A stretch of 7,748 bases of DNA from Anaerolineae bacterium (GTDB lineage: Bacteria; Chloroflexota; Anaerolineae; Anaerolineales; Anaerolineaceae): contig JACRAG010000231.1 of the NCBI GenBank assembly GCA_016213455.1, forward strand, positions 1 to 7,748, given 5' to 3'. The position numbers were made by a program, and so were the translations under genes. Below the pieces are notes generated by a model. The model was not told where the DNA came from and searched no databases. It worked only from the letters and a program-made list of their open reading frames with translations. Shown piece by piece: positions 1 to 5,852 of this stretch (positions are counted from its first letter, which is position 1; each line of letters starts with the position of its first letter).

Positions 1-30
1 AGAGGGTTGGGGTGAGGGCAGATGAGGGCT
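1..30 (+). repeat. G-rich edge repeat with G-quadruplex motif
   Basis: Four G-runs (4-6, 9-12, 16-18, 26-28) are separated by loops of 2, 3 and 7 nt, which fits the canonical G3+N1-7 quadruplex pattern. Read on the other strand it is a run of CCCTCACCCC-type repeats, resembling the C-rich intergenic block near 2047 in opposite orientation. The element is cut by the window edge, so its full extent is unknown. No gene is seen in 1-157 apart from the promoter and ribosome binding site of the next CDS. Confidence 0.4.
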
Positions 31-102
31 TCTCTCGTGATGACATGGATTCGGCTCTTCCCGGTGGTTTGTCAGCCGGCGGGCATAAAGGTTATCTCAA
101 GA

Positions 103-133
103 TTGGCAGCGGCGCTCACCGGGCTGGTATAAT
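103..133 (+). promoter_or_regulatory. Sigma70-type extended -10 promoter
   Basis: A perfect TATAAT lies at 128-133 and is preceded by TGG (125-127), giving the TGnTATAAT extended -10 form. A possible -35, TTGGCA, is at 103-108, but the 19-bp spacer is long, so the extended -10 probably carries most of the activity. The expected start site is near 140. That leaves a short leader of about 18 nt before the ATG at 158, with the Shine-Dalgarno GGAGG at 147-151. Confidence 0.65.
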
Positions 134-157
134 GATTGTGGATCTTGGAGGTGAACA

Positions 158-538
158 ATGACAGAGAAATCGCGCAGCCTCACCCTTCCGGGTGTCTTTC
201 AGTCGATTGGCGATCGGGCCAGGCTTGTTCTGCGCCTGATGGGCGACAGCCGCGTCAATTTTCTGCTGAAATTGCTGCCCATCGGTTCGGTGGTATACCT
301 GGTCATCCCGACCGATATCCTGCCCATCATTCCCGTGGACGATGCTGCGGTGTTGTGGCTGGGTTCCTATCTCTTTGTGGAGATGTGCCCCCAGGATGTG
401 GTACAGGAACATTGGGATGCCATTCAACGCGCGAAAAATGTGTTTGACGCGGAAGCTACGCCGCCCAAGACTGCCGGGCCTTCTTCCACCGCGGATGTGG
501 TGGACGGGGAGTTCACCGAGGTGGATTCCAAACCCTGA
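158..538 (+). CDS. DUF1232 (YkvA-like) small membrane protein
   Basis: This 126-residue protein resembles the DUF1232/YkvA family of small membrane-associated proteins of unknown function. The family signature is seen as a hydrophobic stretch followed by an I-P-x-D-I-L-P-I-I-P-V-D-D core at residues 50-62. Typical members have Y-x-x-S-P-x-D-x-I-P-D-x-x-P followed by a conserved Asp pair. Hydrophobic segments lie at about 35-59 and 62-78 and probably form a membrane hairpin. The C-terminal 30 residues are polar, rich in Pro, Thr and Ser, and look disordered. The start is supported by GGAGG at 147-151 with 6-nt spacing, and an extended -10 promoter lies directly upstream. It stops with TGA. The next gene begins about 100 bp later on the same strand, so the two could be co-transcribed, but no functional link is evident. 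The family assignment is by motif; the biochemical role is unknown. Confidence 0.8.
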   Translation: MTEKSRSLTLPGVFQSIGDRARLVLRLMGDSRVNFLLKLLPIGSVVYLVIPTDILPIIPVDDAAVLWLGSYLFVEMCPQDVVQEHWDAIQRAKNVFDAEATPPKTAGPSSTADVVDGEFTEVDSKP

Positions 539-582
539 TCGGCAGGCGAGTCTGGCAAGGCGGCTGGCATGATGGATTGAAA

Positions 583-626
583 GGCGTTCCGGGGCATGGC
601 TTCGGGGCGCCTGCTTGTTTAAATTT
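583..626 (+). terminator. Weak hairpin after the DUF1232 gene
   Basis: A 9-bp stem with two G-U pairs is formed by 583-591 and 603-611 with an 11-nt loop. It is followed by a T-rich tract (615-626, interrupted). It may be a weak terminator of the upstream gene. However, it ends only about 20 nt before the next start codon, which leaves no room for a promoter downstream. A leader hairpin or chance fold is equally possible. Confidence 0.25.
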
Positions 627-641
627 CGGAGGAAAACGAAG

Positions 642-1991
642 ATGCGACTTTATCGGTTTGTTTGGATCACCCTGTTTTTGTCCGGGCTGGCCCTGAGCGC
701 CTGCGCGCCGGCAGCCGCCACCCCATCCGCACCGGCGAATACCGCCGCGCCGCAATCGCAGCCGACTGCGACGGACGCCGCGCTAGCGCCTTCCGTCACC
801 GCCGCAGACCCGGCGCTGCCGACCGCAACCGCCGCCAAACCGCTTGCGCCGGACCAGGATCCCTACCCGACCAGCGCTGCCCCGACCCTGCAGCCCACCC
901 TGCCCGCCGCGACGGTGAGCGAGCTGCCGGATGCCAGCCTGTTTGTCTGGGCGCCCTTTTCGTCCGGGTTGACCCGTCCGACCGACCTGGCGGATGTGGG
1001 CGGCGGGCGCCTGCTGGTGCTGGAACAGCCCGGGCTGGTGCGCGTGGTGGAGAACGGTACGCTCCTGCCGCAGCCTTTCCTGGATATCCGCGATCGGGTG
1101 GGCTCGGGCGGCAATGAGCAGGGGCTGTTGGGCATCGCCCTGCACCCGCGCTACGCTGAAAACGGGCAGTTCTTCCTCAATTACACCAACCTGAACGGCG
1201 ACACCACGGTGTCGCGATTCAGCGCCTCCGGCGGGTCGGCGGACCCCGGCAGCGAGCAGATCCTGCTGACCGTCAACCAGCCGTATGCCAATCACAACGG
1301 CGGATCGCTGGCTTTTGGGCCGGACGGCTACCTGTATATCGGCATGGGCGACGGCGGCTCGGCGGGCGACCCGCAGAACTATGGGCAGGATATGGGCGCG
1401 CTGCTGGGCAAGCTGCTGCGCATCCATGTCGATGCCGGTGATCCCTATGCCATCCCCGCGGATAACCCCTATGCCGATGGCTCGGGCGGGCGGGCGGAGA
1501 TTTGGGCCAGCGGGCTGCGTAACCCGTGGCGTTTCTCCTTTGACCGCGCCACCGGCGACCTGTACATTGGCGACGTGGGCCAGAATGCCTGGGAAGAGAT
1601 CGACTTTCAGGCAGCCGGCACGCCGGGCGGGGTCAACTTTGGCTGGCGCTACCGCGAGGCTGCCAACCCTTACAGCGACGGTCAGCCGCCTGCCGGACTG
1701 GCGCTCACCGACCCGGTGGCTCAGTACCCGCACAGCGAGGGCTGCTCGGTGACGGGCGGGTTTGTCTATCGCGGCGCGGCGCTGCCGGAGCTGAACGGGG
1801 TGTACCTGTACGGCGATTACTGCAACGGGCGCGTGTGGGGCCTGCTGCGCCTGGCGGACGGCAGCTGGCAGAACCGCACGATGTTCGAGACGGGCGCATT
1901 CCTCTCCTCGTTTGGTCAGGATGCCTCCGGCGAACTGTATGCGCTGGATCAACGCGCCGGGGCGCTGCTGGTGCTGCGTCGCGCGGAGTGA
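642..1991 (+). CDS. PQQ-dependent sugar dehydrogenase-like lipoprotein (GSDH family)
   Basis: This 449-residue protein of the glucose/sorbosone dehydrogenase family has a six-bladed beta-propeller fold. Known members oxidise aldose sugars with PQQ and calcium outside the cytoplasm. Residues 1-21 form a lipoprotein signal peptide: K/R-poor start, hydrophobic core, then L-S-A-C with the lipidated Cys at 21. A low-complexity Ala/Pro/Thr linker follows (about 22-95). The propeller runs from about 100 to 448. Visible motifs are G-L-L-G-I-A-L-H-P (161-169), N-H-N-G-G-S-L-A-F-G-P-D-G (217-229) with H218 in the position of the catalytic His of soluble glucose dehydrogenase, G-L-R-N-P-W-R (291-297), and G-D-V-G-Q-N-A-W-E-E-I (310-320). 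The ATG at 642 is chosen because GGAGG at 628-632 sits 9 nt upstream and the signal peptide then begins properly. A TTG 27 nt upstream would put the ribosome binding site inside the gene. The substrate is not predictable, and PQQ use is inferred from the family. Confidence 0.9.
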   Translation: MRLYRFVWITLFLSGLALSACAPAAATPSAPANTAAPQSQPTATDAALAPSVTAADPALPTATAAKPLAPDQDPYPTSAAPTLQPTLPAATVSELPDASLFVWAPFSSGLTRPTDLADVGGGRLLVLEQPGLVRVVENGTLLPQPFLDIRDRVGSGGNEQGLLGIALHPRYAENGQFFLNYTNLNGDTTVSRFSASGGSADPGSEQILLTVNQPYANHNGGSLAFGPDGYLYIGMGDGGSAGDPQNYGQDMGALLGKLLRIHVDAGDPYAIPADNPYADGSGGRAEIWASGLRNPWRFSFDRATGDLYIGDVGQNAWEEIDFQAAGTPGGVNFGWRYREAANPYSDGQPPAGLALTDPVAQYPHSEGCSVTGGFVYRGAALPELNGVYLYGDYCNGRVWGLLRLADGSWQNRTMFETGAFLSSFGQDASGELYALDQRAGALLVLRRAE

Positions 1992-2006
1992 GTTCAACGC
2001 ATTGTG

Positions 2007-2028
2007 GCGGGTAACCCGCGCTTTTCTT
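2007..2028 (+). terminator. Short hairpin plus T-tract after sugar dehydrogenase gene
   Basis: A GCGGG (2007-2011) / CCCGC (2015-2019) stem with a 3-nt loop is followed by TTTTCTT (2022-2028). It lies 15 nt past the stop codon, so it is a plausible though short intrinsic terminator. A near-identical 14-nt stretch recurs at 2203-2216 without a T-tract. Confidence 0.4.
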
Positions 2029-2046
2029 AAAGTCTTGTCAGACAAT

Positions 2047-2080
2047 CCCCACCCCCTTACCCCCGCCCCGCTGGCGGGGG
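2047..2080. repeat. C-rich block with hairpin; G-quadruplex motif on minus strand
   Basis: C-runs of 4, 5, 5 and 4 bases (2047-2050, 2052-2056, 2060-2064, 2066-2069) are separated by only 1, 3 and 1 nt. This gives a very tight quadruplex motif on the minus strand. The right half also forms a perfect 8-bp hairpin (2060-2067 with 2073-2080, 5-nt loop). The C-rich segment resembles the G-rich repeat at the left window edge in reverse orientation, which suggests a dispersed intergenic repeat family. No coding potential was recognised in 1992-2327. Confidence 0.55.
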
Positions 2081-2091
2081 AATGTAGAGTT

Positions 2092-2146
2092 TTGAGGATA
2101 TTGACGGTGCATACTGCACAGCAGTATGCACCGTCAATATCCTCAA
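2092..2146. repeat. Perfect 26-bp inverted repeat (palindromic element)
   Basis: Arms 2092-2117 and 2121-2146 are exact reverse complements over 26 bp and enclose only the 3-nt loop ACA. No T-run follows on the plus strand, so it is not a typical intrinsic terminator. The C-rich hairpin lies directly upstream and a G-rich stretch (2152-2158) follows, so it may be the core of a larger palindromic or miniature mobile element. No target-site duplication was recognised with certainty. Confidence 0.85.
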
Positions 2147-2271
2147 TTCCTCGGGGGGATGGGTCATTTTACAACTAACCCTGCGACTTTACGAAAGGCC
2201 TGGGCGGGTAATCCGCCATCCCTTGCCCTTTCTAGGCGGGTGAATTAATTGTGGGGTGGATCCGAAATAAT

Positions 2272-2306
2272 GAAGAGCCCCCGGGCACTGGGGGCTCTTC
2301 GCTTTT
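2272..2306. terminator. Strong hairpin terminator, probably bidirectional
   Basis: A perfect 11-bp stem is formed by 2272-2282 and 2290-2300 with a 7-nt loop. On the minus strand it is followed by ATTATTT and lies 28 nt past the glutamate dehydrogenase stop codon, which is the expected place for its terminator. On the plus strand it is followed by GCTTTTG, so it could also stop transcription coming from the sugar dehydrogenase side. Confidence 0.8.
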
Positions 2307-2327
2307 GTGTGAGCGTCAGGCGGCGGA

Positions 2328-3614
2328 TTAGACCCAGCCGCGCAGCTGCATGCCTTTGACCACGCGGTCAATCGCCACCATGTAGGCGGCATCGCGCATG
2401 TAGGCGTTCTGCTTGATGGACATATCCAGTACGCCGTTGAAGGCGATGGTGATTTTGCTGTCCAAGCGCTGCAGGGCTTCGTCTTTGGTCCAGTAGTAGT
2501 TCATGTCGTTCTGCACCGACTCGAAGTACGAGACGGTCACGCCGCCGGCGTTGCACAGGAAGTCGGGGATCATGAACACGCCGCGGGATTTGAAGACTTC
2601 GTCGGCCTCGGGGGTGGTGGGGCCGTTGGCGCCTTCCGCCACCAACTTGACGCGTGGGTGCACCAGGGCGACCGTCTCGGCGTTGATCTGTCCTTCGAGG
2701 GCAGCCGGGATGAGCACGTCGGCTTCCTTCTTGATCCACTCGCCGCCGTCTTCAATCACATAACCTTCCGCCGCGGCTTTGGCTTTGTTGATCGAGCCGT
2801 ACTGGTCGGTGATCGACATCAAATAGCGCGGGTCGATGCCGCCTTCCTTGCTGACGGTGTAGGAGCAGCGGTCGTCGCGGTCCCAGTAGGACACGCAGAT
2901 CACCTTGCCGCCCAACTGCTCGATGAAGCCGATGGCAGCATACTGCGCCACGTTGCCAAAGCCCTGAATGGCTGCCACGCACTTGGTGGAGTCCAGACCC
3001 AGGTGCTTCATGGCTTCGCGCACGGTGTAGATCACGCCGTAGCCGGTGGCTTCGGTGCGGCCCAGCGAGCCGCCGCCGCCCAGGGGCTTGCCGGTGATGA
3101 CGCCGGGGGTGTACTGCCCCACCAGCTTGGACTATTGATCCATCATCCAGCCCATCATCTGCGGGGTGGTGCCGACATCCGGGGCGGGCACGTCGATGCG
3201 CGGGCCCAGGTTGCGCCACATCACGTCGATGTAGCCGCGGCACAGGCGTTCTTTTTCCGATGTTGAGAGCGTCGCGGGGTCCACGATCACGCCGCCCTTG
3301 CCGCCGCCGAGCGGCAGGTCCGCCACCGCGCATTTCCAGGTCATCCAGGTCGCCAGCGCGCGCACCGTGTCCACCGTTTCCGCCGGGTGGAAGCGGATGC
3401 CGCCCTTGTTGGGGCCGCGTGCGTCATTGTGCTGAACCCGAAAACCCTCGAAGACGCGGATCGAGCCGTCGTCCATGCGCACGGGGATGCGGAAGTGGAA
3501 TTCGCGCATCGGCCAGCGCAGAATTTCGGCTACTTGCGGATCCAGGCGGAGCATCCCCGCCACATGATCGAACTGCCGCTGCGCCATCTCAAAAGCATTG
3601 GTTTGTCCTGCCAT
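2328..3614 (-). CDS. gdhA: Glutamate dehydrogenase (Glu/Leu/Phe/Val family) with in-frame amber codon
   Basis: This gene encodes a cytoplasmic NAD(P)-dependent dehydrogenase that interconverts glutamate and 2-oxoglutarate plus ammonia. It has 428 codons before TAA, normal for the hexameric family. The catalytic domain shows K70 (P-N-K-G-G), K94 (T-W-K-C-A), K106 (G-G-G-K-G-G) and D146 (A-P-D-V-G-T). Their spacing matches K89, K113, K125 and D165 of the clostridial enzyme. A Rossmann motif G-F-G-N-V-A follows, then A-E-G-A-N-G-P-T-T and [11 protein letters not shown] near the C terminus. Codon 161 (3132-3134) is TAG, between M-M-D-Q and S-K-L-V-G-Q-Y, where relatives usually read D-E-Y. The frame is unchanged on both sides and no other lesion is seen, so the gene is a recent nonsense mutant, a sequence error, or read through. 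If not suppressed, a 160-residue fragment results, with possible reinitiation at GTG 3122. The start is supported by AGGAG at 3623-3627, 8 nt upstream. The leader has an attenuator-like structure. Confidence 0.88.
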
Positions 3615-3633
3615 TCAATACACTCCTGTGTGA

Positions 3634-3720
3634 TTAAGGGACGGGAGAAAAAATAAAGCGGGCACGCCGGATCGCTGTGCCCGCTTTTCTCCAAAATACG
3701 GTTTGGTTTGGAAGCTTCAT
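3634..3720 (-). CDS. Candidate 28-residue leader peptide upstream of gdhA
   Basis: An ATG at 3718-3720 is preceded by GGAGGAG (3724-3730), one of the best Shine-Dalgarno sequences in the window, 3-5 nt upstream. The frame runs 28 codons to TAA at 3634-3636. It starts M-K-L-P-N-Q-T-V-F-W-R-K and ends R-F-I-F-S-P-V-P. It is basic, with an I-R-R-A-R stretch at residues 17-21, and has no transmembrane segment. The stop codon lies 19 nt before the gdhA start, just upstream of the gdhA ribosome binding site, so translational coupling is possible. The terminator-like hairpin of the leader sits entirely inside this ORF. I infer a leader peptide controlling attenuation. A chance ORF cannot be excluded, as 28 codons is short. 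Confidence 0.4.
   Translation of the reverse strand: MKLPNQTVFWRKAGTAIRRARFIFSPVP
3644..3692 (-). promoter_or_regulatory. Terminator-like hairpin in the gdhA leader (candidate attenuator)
   Basis: Arms 3677-3687 and 3655-3665 pair over 11 bp with an 11-nt loop. On the minus strand the stem is followed by a U-rich run (ATTTTTTC at about 3647-3654). GGAGAAA just upstream can pair with TTTCTCC just downstream, which extends the structure across 3644-3692 with a bulge. It cannot be the terminator of the upstream DinB-like gene, which has its own hairpin at 3853-3900. It lies only 30 nt before the gdhA start, so it belongs to the gdhA transcript leader. On the plus strand it is followed only by CTTTTCT and has no plus-strand gene to terminate. 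Confidence 0.55.
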
Positions 3721-3805
3721 CCGCTCCTCCACCCTTTCAATGCTCACGTGACTACTGTATCAAATTCGGGCAGGTGGAGCAATGGATGAACATCGTCACC
3801 TGACC

Positions 3806-3833
3806 ATGATATGTGTATGCCTCCGGTTGTGAC
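3806..3833 (-). promoter_or_regulatory. Possible gdhA promoter
   Basis: On the minus strand a TATCAT (3806-3811, 5 of 6 to the -10 consensus) is preceded at 16 bp by GTCACA (3828-3833, 4 of 6 to the -35). This would start transcription near 3799 and give a leader that includes the small ORF and hairpin. A second candidate (TTGATA 3758-3763, TTGAAA 3735-3740) would start inside the small ORF's ribosome binding site. Both are weak, and nothing else was recognised in 3721-3852. Confidence 0.25.
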
Positions 3834-3852
3834 ATTGGGGTGACGGGGGAGG

Positions 3853-3900
3853 GAAACAAAACGAAAGGGATGGGCAGCTTGCGCCGCCCGTCCCTTTCGT
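3853..3900 (-). terminator. Intrinsic terminator of the DinB-like gene
   Basis: A 15-bp stem (3886-3900 with 3861-3875, one G-U pair) with a 10-nt loop is followed on the minus strand by TTTTGTTT (3853-3860). It lies 78 nt past the stop codon of the DinB-like gene. It separates that gene from gdhA, so the two are independent transcription units. Confidence 0.8.
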
Positions 3901-3977
3901 GCAATCTCAACTCGACACAAAATCCGGCTGCTGCGCACATGGTTGTGCGTGATGCACGCGGAGTGCTTCGGCTGCGA

Positions 3978-4475
3978 TCACGGTGCGATCGGGATCAGCG
4001 CATGGGTCACTTCGCCATACCCCCACCCATCCAGATCCGGGGGCGTTACGCCCAGTGTGGTGAGCATGCTTTTGATCTGTTCGCGGTGTTCAGCCGCGTG
4101 GTTGATCGCCTGCAGCATCACCACCCATGGCGCTACGTAGTAATTGTCCCTGGTTCTGAGTTGAGCCTGTGTGGACAGGCGCGCCTCATCTCTTGCCAGT
4201 GCCAGCAGGCCTTCACCGCTCTTGCTCGCGGATTCTTGTAAATCGGCGAAGGCGATGGGCGGATTGGTCCTCGCTTCCAGCGGCAGGGTCAGGAGCGACA
4301 GGTAGCTCTGCTGTCCAGCCACCAGGTGTGTCAGGGTGCTGCGAATGCTGCCCACCGTGGCGGATTGGGGTTCGGCGTCAAGCTGCTCGTCGCTCAGGGT
4401 GGAGCAAACTTGAATGATTTGCCGGTTTGCCCAATTGTTGTGCTCAAATATCTTCGAAATCAGACTCTCATTCAT
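3978..4475 (-). CDS. DinB/YfiT-like four-helix protein, putative metal-dependent
   Basis: This 165-residue protein matches the DinB/YfiT-like superfamily, whose members form a four-helix bundle with a metal site and often act as thiol transferases or damage-inducible proteins of unclear function. The His triad is visible: H50 (T-H-L-V-A-G-Q-Q-S-Y), H126 (A-I-N-H-A-A-E-H) and H130. The N-terminal F-E-H-N-N-W-A-N-R pattern (10-18) and the E-H-R-E-Q-I-K-S-M-L-T-T-L-G helix (129-142) are typical. The frame stays open for 29 codons upstream. I chose the ATG at 4475 because AAGGAG (4483-4488) lies 7 nt before it and family similarity starts there. It has its own terminator and is separated from the next upstream gene by 105 bp. 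The specific substrate is unknown. Confidence 0.85.
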   Translation of the reverse strand: MNESLISKIFEHNNWANRQIIQVCSTLSDEQLDAEPQSATVGSIRSTLTHLVAGQQSYLSLLTLPLEARTNPPIAFADLQESASKSGEGLLALARDEARLSTQAQLRTRDNYYVAPWVVMLQAINHAAEHREQIKSMLTTLGVTPPDLDGWGYGEVTHALIPIAP

Positions 4476-4518
4476 CAAGCGGCTCCTTATGGACGAAACC
4501 GGTAAAACTCCCTGATGG

Positions 4519-4537
4519 CTGGCGACGCGTTCCAGCA
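4519..4537 (-). repeat. Degenerate copy of intergenic GC-rich motif
   Basis: This spacer between the DinB-like and DUF4256 genes contains CTGGCGACGCGTTCCAGCA, a diverged form of the CTGGCGGCGCGGTTCCCGCA motif found in the next three spacers. It has one deletion and a few substitutions. It is the weakest of the four copies and could be coincidental. Confidence 0.3.
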
Positions 4538-4580
4538 CGAGAACTGCGCGGGTGGCGCACACCGGTGGCCTGGCGAAACC

Positions 4581-5156
4581 TTACACCCGAAGCAAGCCGC
4601 GGAACCCTCTGGCGGCATAGTAGGAGTCTGCCCCATTGTGATACACAAAAACCGTGTCATAGCGGCGATCACAGAAAATTGCGCCGCCCAGCTTGCGGAT
4701 GCTTGCTGGCGTTTTTACCCAGCTGGAGGTCTTCAGATCGAACTTGCCCAACCTCTGCAGCTCTCGATATTGCTGTTCTGTCAAAAGCTCAACACCCATC
4801 TCGCCCGCCATGTCTGCTGCGCTGGATCTGGGTTTTGCTTCCTTGCGTGACTCCCATGCTTCGCGGTCGTAGCACAGGCTTCGCCGCCCACTCGGGCTTT
4901 CAGCGGAGCAATCCACGAAGAGGTATTCACCGGTCGTTTGGTCCTGACCGATCACATCCGGTTCGCCGCCGGTCTGTTCCATTTCATGCAGCGACCACAA
5001 CTTGTCCGCATCCCCTTCCAGCCGCGTGAGCACTTCAGCCCAGTTGAGGCCCAAATGACGCGGCATGTTCTTCTCAAAGCGGACCTGCAGCGTGCGCAGG
5101 AGTTCATCCTTTTGGGCTGTGGATAACGCCCGTCTCTGGCTGTTTGTATCGTTCAT
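4581..5156 (-). CDS. DUF4256 family protein
   Basis: This 191-residue protein resembles DUF4256 proteins, a widespread family of unknown function seen in Firmicutes, Bacteroidetes and other bacteria. The recognised segments are M-E-Q-T-G-G-E-P-D-V-I-G (59-70), F-V-D-C-S-A-E-S-P-S-G-R-R-S-L-C-Y-D-R-E-A (80-100), E-S-R-K-E-A-K-P (102-109), L-L-T-E-Q-Q-Y-R-E-L-Q-R-L-G (124-137), and T-S-S-W-V-K-T-P with K-L-G-G-A-I-F-C-D-R-R-Y (143-166). The length fits the family. No signal peptide or membrane segment is seen, so it is probably cytoplasmic. The ATG at 5156 has AAGGA at 5161-5165, a short 4-nt spacing. It stops with TAA. No partner gene is evident in the surroundings. Confidence 0.85.
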   Translation of the reverse strand: MNDTNSQRRALSTAQKDELLRTLQVRFEKNMPRHLGLNWAEVLTRLEGDADKLWSLHEMEQTGGEPDVIGQDQTTGEYLFVDCSAESPSGRRSLCYDREAWESRKEAKPRSSAADMAGEMGVELLTEQQYRELQRLGKFDLKTSSWVKTPASIRKLGGAIFCDRRYDTVFVYHNGADSYYAARGFRGLLRV

Positions 5157-5284
5157 TTCATCCTTTCCCAGATAAGATCAACACTCGAAGCCAGAACGCC
5201 ACCATCTCCTCAAACGCATACCATTGGATCACGATGGAACACCCTTTGAAGCTCATTTTGATTAACCCTCCCCGAGCAGTGCAG

Positions 5285-5331
5285 GGCCTGACTCTGCCGG
5301 CTGTCCGATCTGCGGCGCGGTTCCCGCAGGG
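5285..5331 (-). repeat. Intergenic GC-rich repeat, copy 1
   Basis: This copy lies in the 255-bp spacer between the GNAT and DUF4256 genes. The 20-nt block 5312-5331 is identical to 6771-6790. A second shared block, GGCCTGACT (5285-5293), matches 6740-6748, so the repeat has two conserved parts 18-22 nt apart. Within the 20-mer a 6-bp arm pair can form a small hairpin. The rest of 5157-5411 shows no gene or terminator that I can support. Confidence 0.6.
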
Positions 5332-5411
5332 CATGCAGGGGGTTGAAGGTCAGGAGAATGGAGGCACGCATAAAGAAGCCAAACAGCTGATCCATCGATG
5401 CGAATATTGGC

Positions 5412-5852
5412 TCATTTCTTCAAGTGCAGAACAAACACTTCTTCGTCATCCTCCATGTATTTCATATCAACAAAACCAAACTTTTCATATATTCTTATGC
5501 CGTTTTGATTGTCTGGAGCGGTGCTCAACTTAATCTGATTAATTTTTTCGTCTTCCATGGCAATTTCTTTCAATAGATCCAAGGCAGCTTTTCCATATCC
5601 TTTTCCTTGATGGTTTTGATCGATCATAAATCTACATAGATATAATTCGTTTTCTTCATAATTCATTTCGTACATCATAAACCCTACCATCTCTTCGTCT
5701 GAATAGATGGCTTTGGTGATCCATTGCGGGAAGAGTTTCGATTCAGCAACCGAATAGGCATTGGATGCAACAAACGGTTGGTCCTTTCGAACAGAAAGCC
5801 TCATGCAAGTATTGAAATTGTCCTGGGTAATATCTCGCAGCGATATGCTCAT
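5412..5852 (-). CDS. GNAT acetyltransferase, BltD/PaiA-like (polyamine-type)
   Basis: This 146-residue GCN5-related N-acetyltransferase transfers an acetyl group from acetyl-CoA to an amine. The sequence style resembles the BltD/PaiA spermine/spermidine acetyltransferases of Firmicutes, but the substrate is inferred. The start reads M-S-I-S-L-R-D-I-T, followed by a G-F-M-M-Y strand (57-61). The acetyl-CoA loop is Q-G-K-G-Y-G-K-A-A-L (82-91), and A-P-D-N-Q-N-G-I-R-I-Y-E-K-F-G-F (112-127) contains the usual catalytic Tyr at 122. ATG 5852 is preferred over a GTG at 5882 because family similarity begins there, with AGGT 7 nt upstream. Base composition is strikingly AT-rich compared with both ends of the window, with many ATA, AAA and GAA codons. 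This suggests recent acquisition. It has its own promoter candidate and long spacers on both sides. Confidence 0.9.
   Translation of the reverse strand: MSISLRDITQDNFNTCMRLSVRKDQPFVASNAYSVAESKLFPQWITKAIYSDEEMVGFMMYEMNYEENELYLCRFMIDQNHQGKGYGKAALDLLKEIAMEDEKINQIKLSTAPDNQNGIRIYEKFGFVDMKYMEDDEEVFVLHLKK

Noticed and set aside
615..641. TTG start for the sugar dehydrogenase
   Set aside because: It would place the GGAGG Shine-Dalgarno inside the coding region and prepend residues to a complete lipoprotein signal peptide.
783..2045. 420-residue open frame on the minus strand opposite the sugar dehydrogenase
   Set aside because: It is a by-product of the high GC content of the real gene. Its translation is Arg/Ala/Gln-rich without recognisable motifs, while the plus-strand frame has clear family motifs, a signal peptide and a ribosome binding site.
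2328..3122. A separate 264-residue dehydrogenase gene starting at GTG 3122
   Set aside because: It is in the same frame as the upstream fragment with only one stop codon between them, it starts in the middle of a conserved segment, and it has no ribosome binding site. One interrupted gene is the simpler reading.
3132..3134. Pyrrolysine insertion at the TAG
   Set aside because: Known pyrrolysine proteins are mainly methylamine methyltransferases, the position normally holds Tyr, and no pyl genes are in the window. It is kept only as something a genome search could test.
2658..3266. 202-residue plus-strand open frame opposite gdhA
   Set aside because: It is antisense to clearly conserved catalytic and Rossmann motifs, is rich in His, Gly and Ala, and has no ribosome binding site. 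It is a shadow of the real gene.
4476..4562. Longer N terminus for the DinB-like protein
   Set aside because: The upstream 29 codons have no family similarity and no ribosome binding site, whereas AAGGAG sits correctly before the ATG at 4475.
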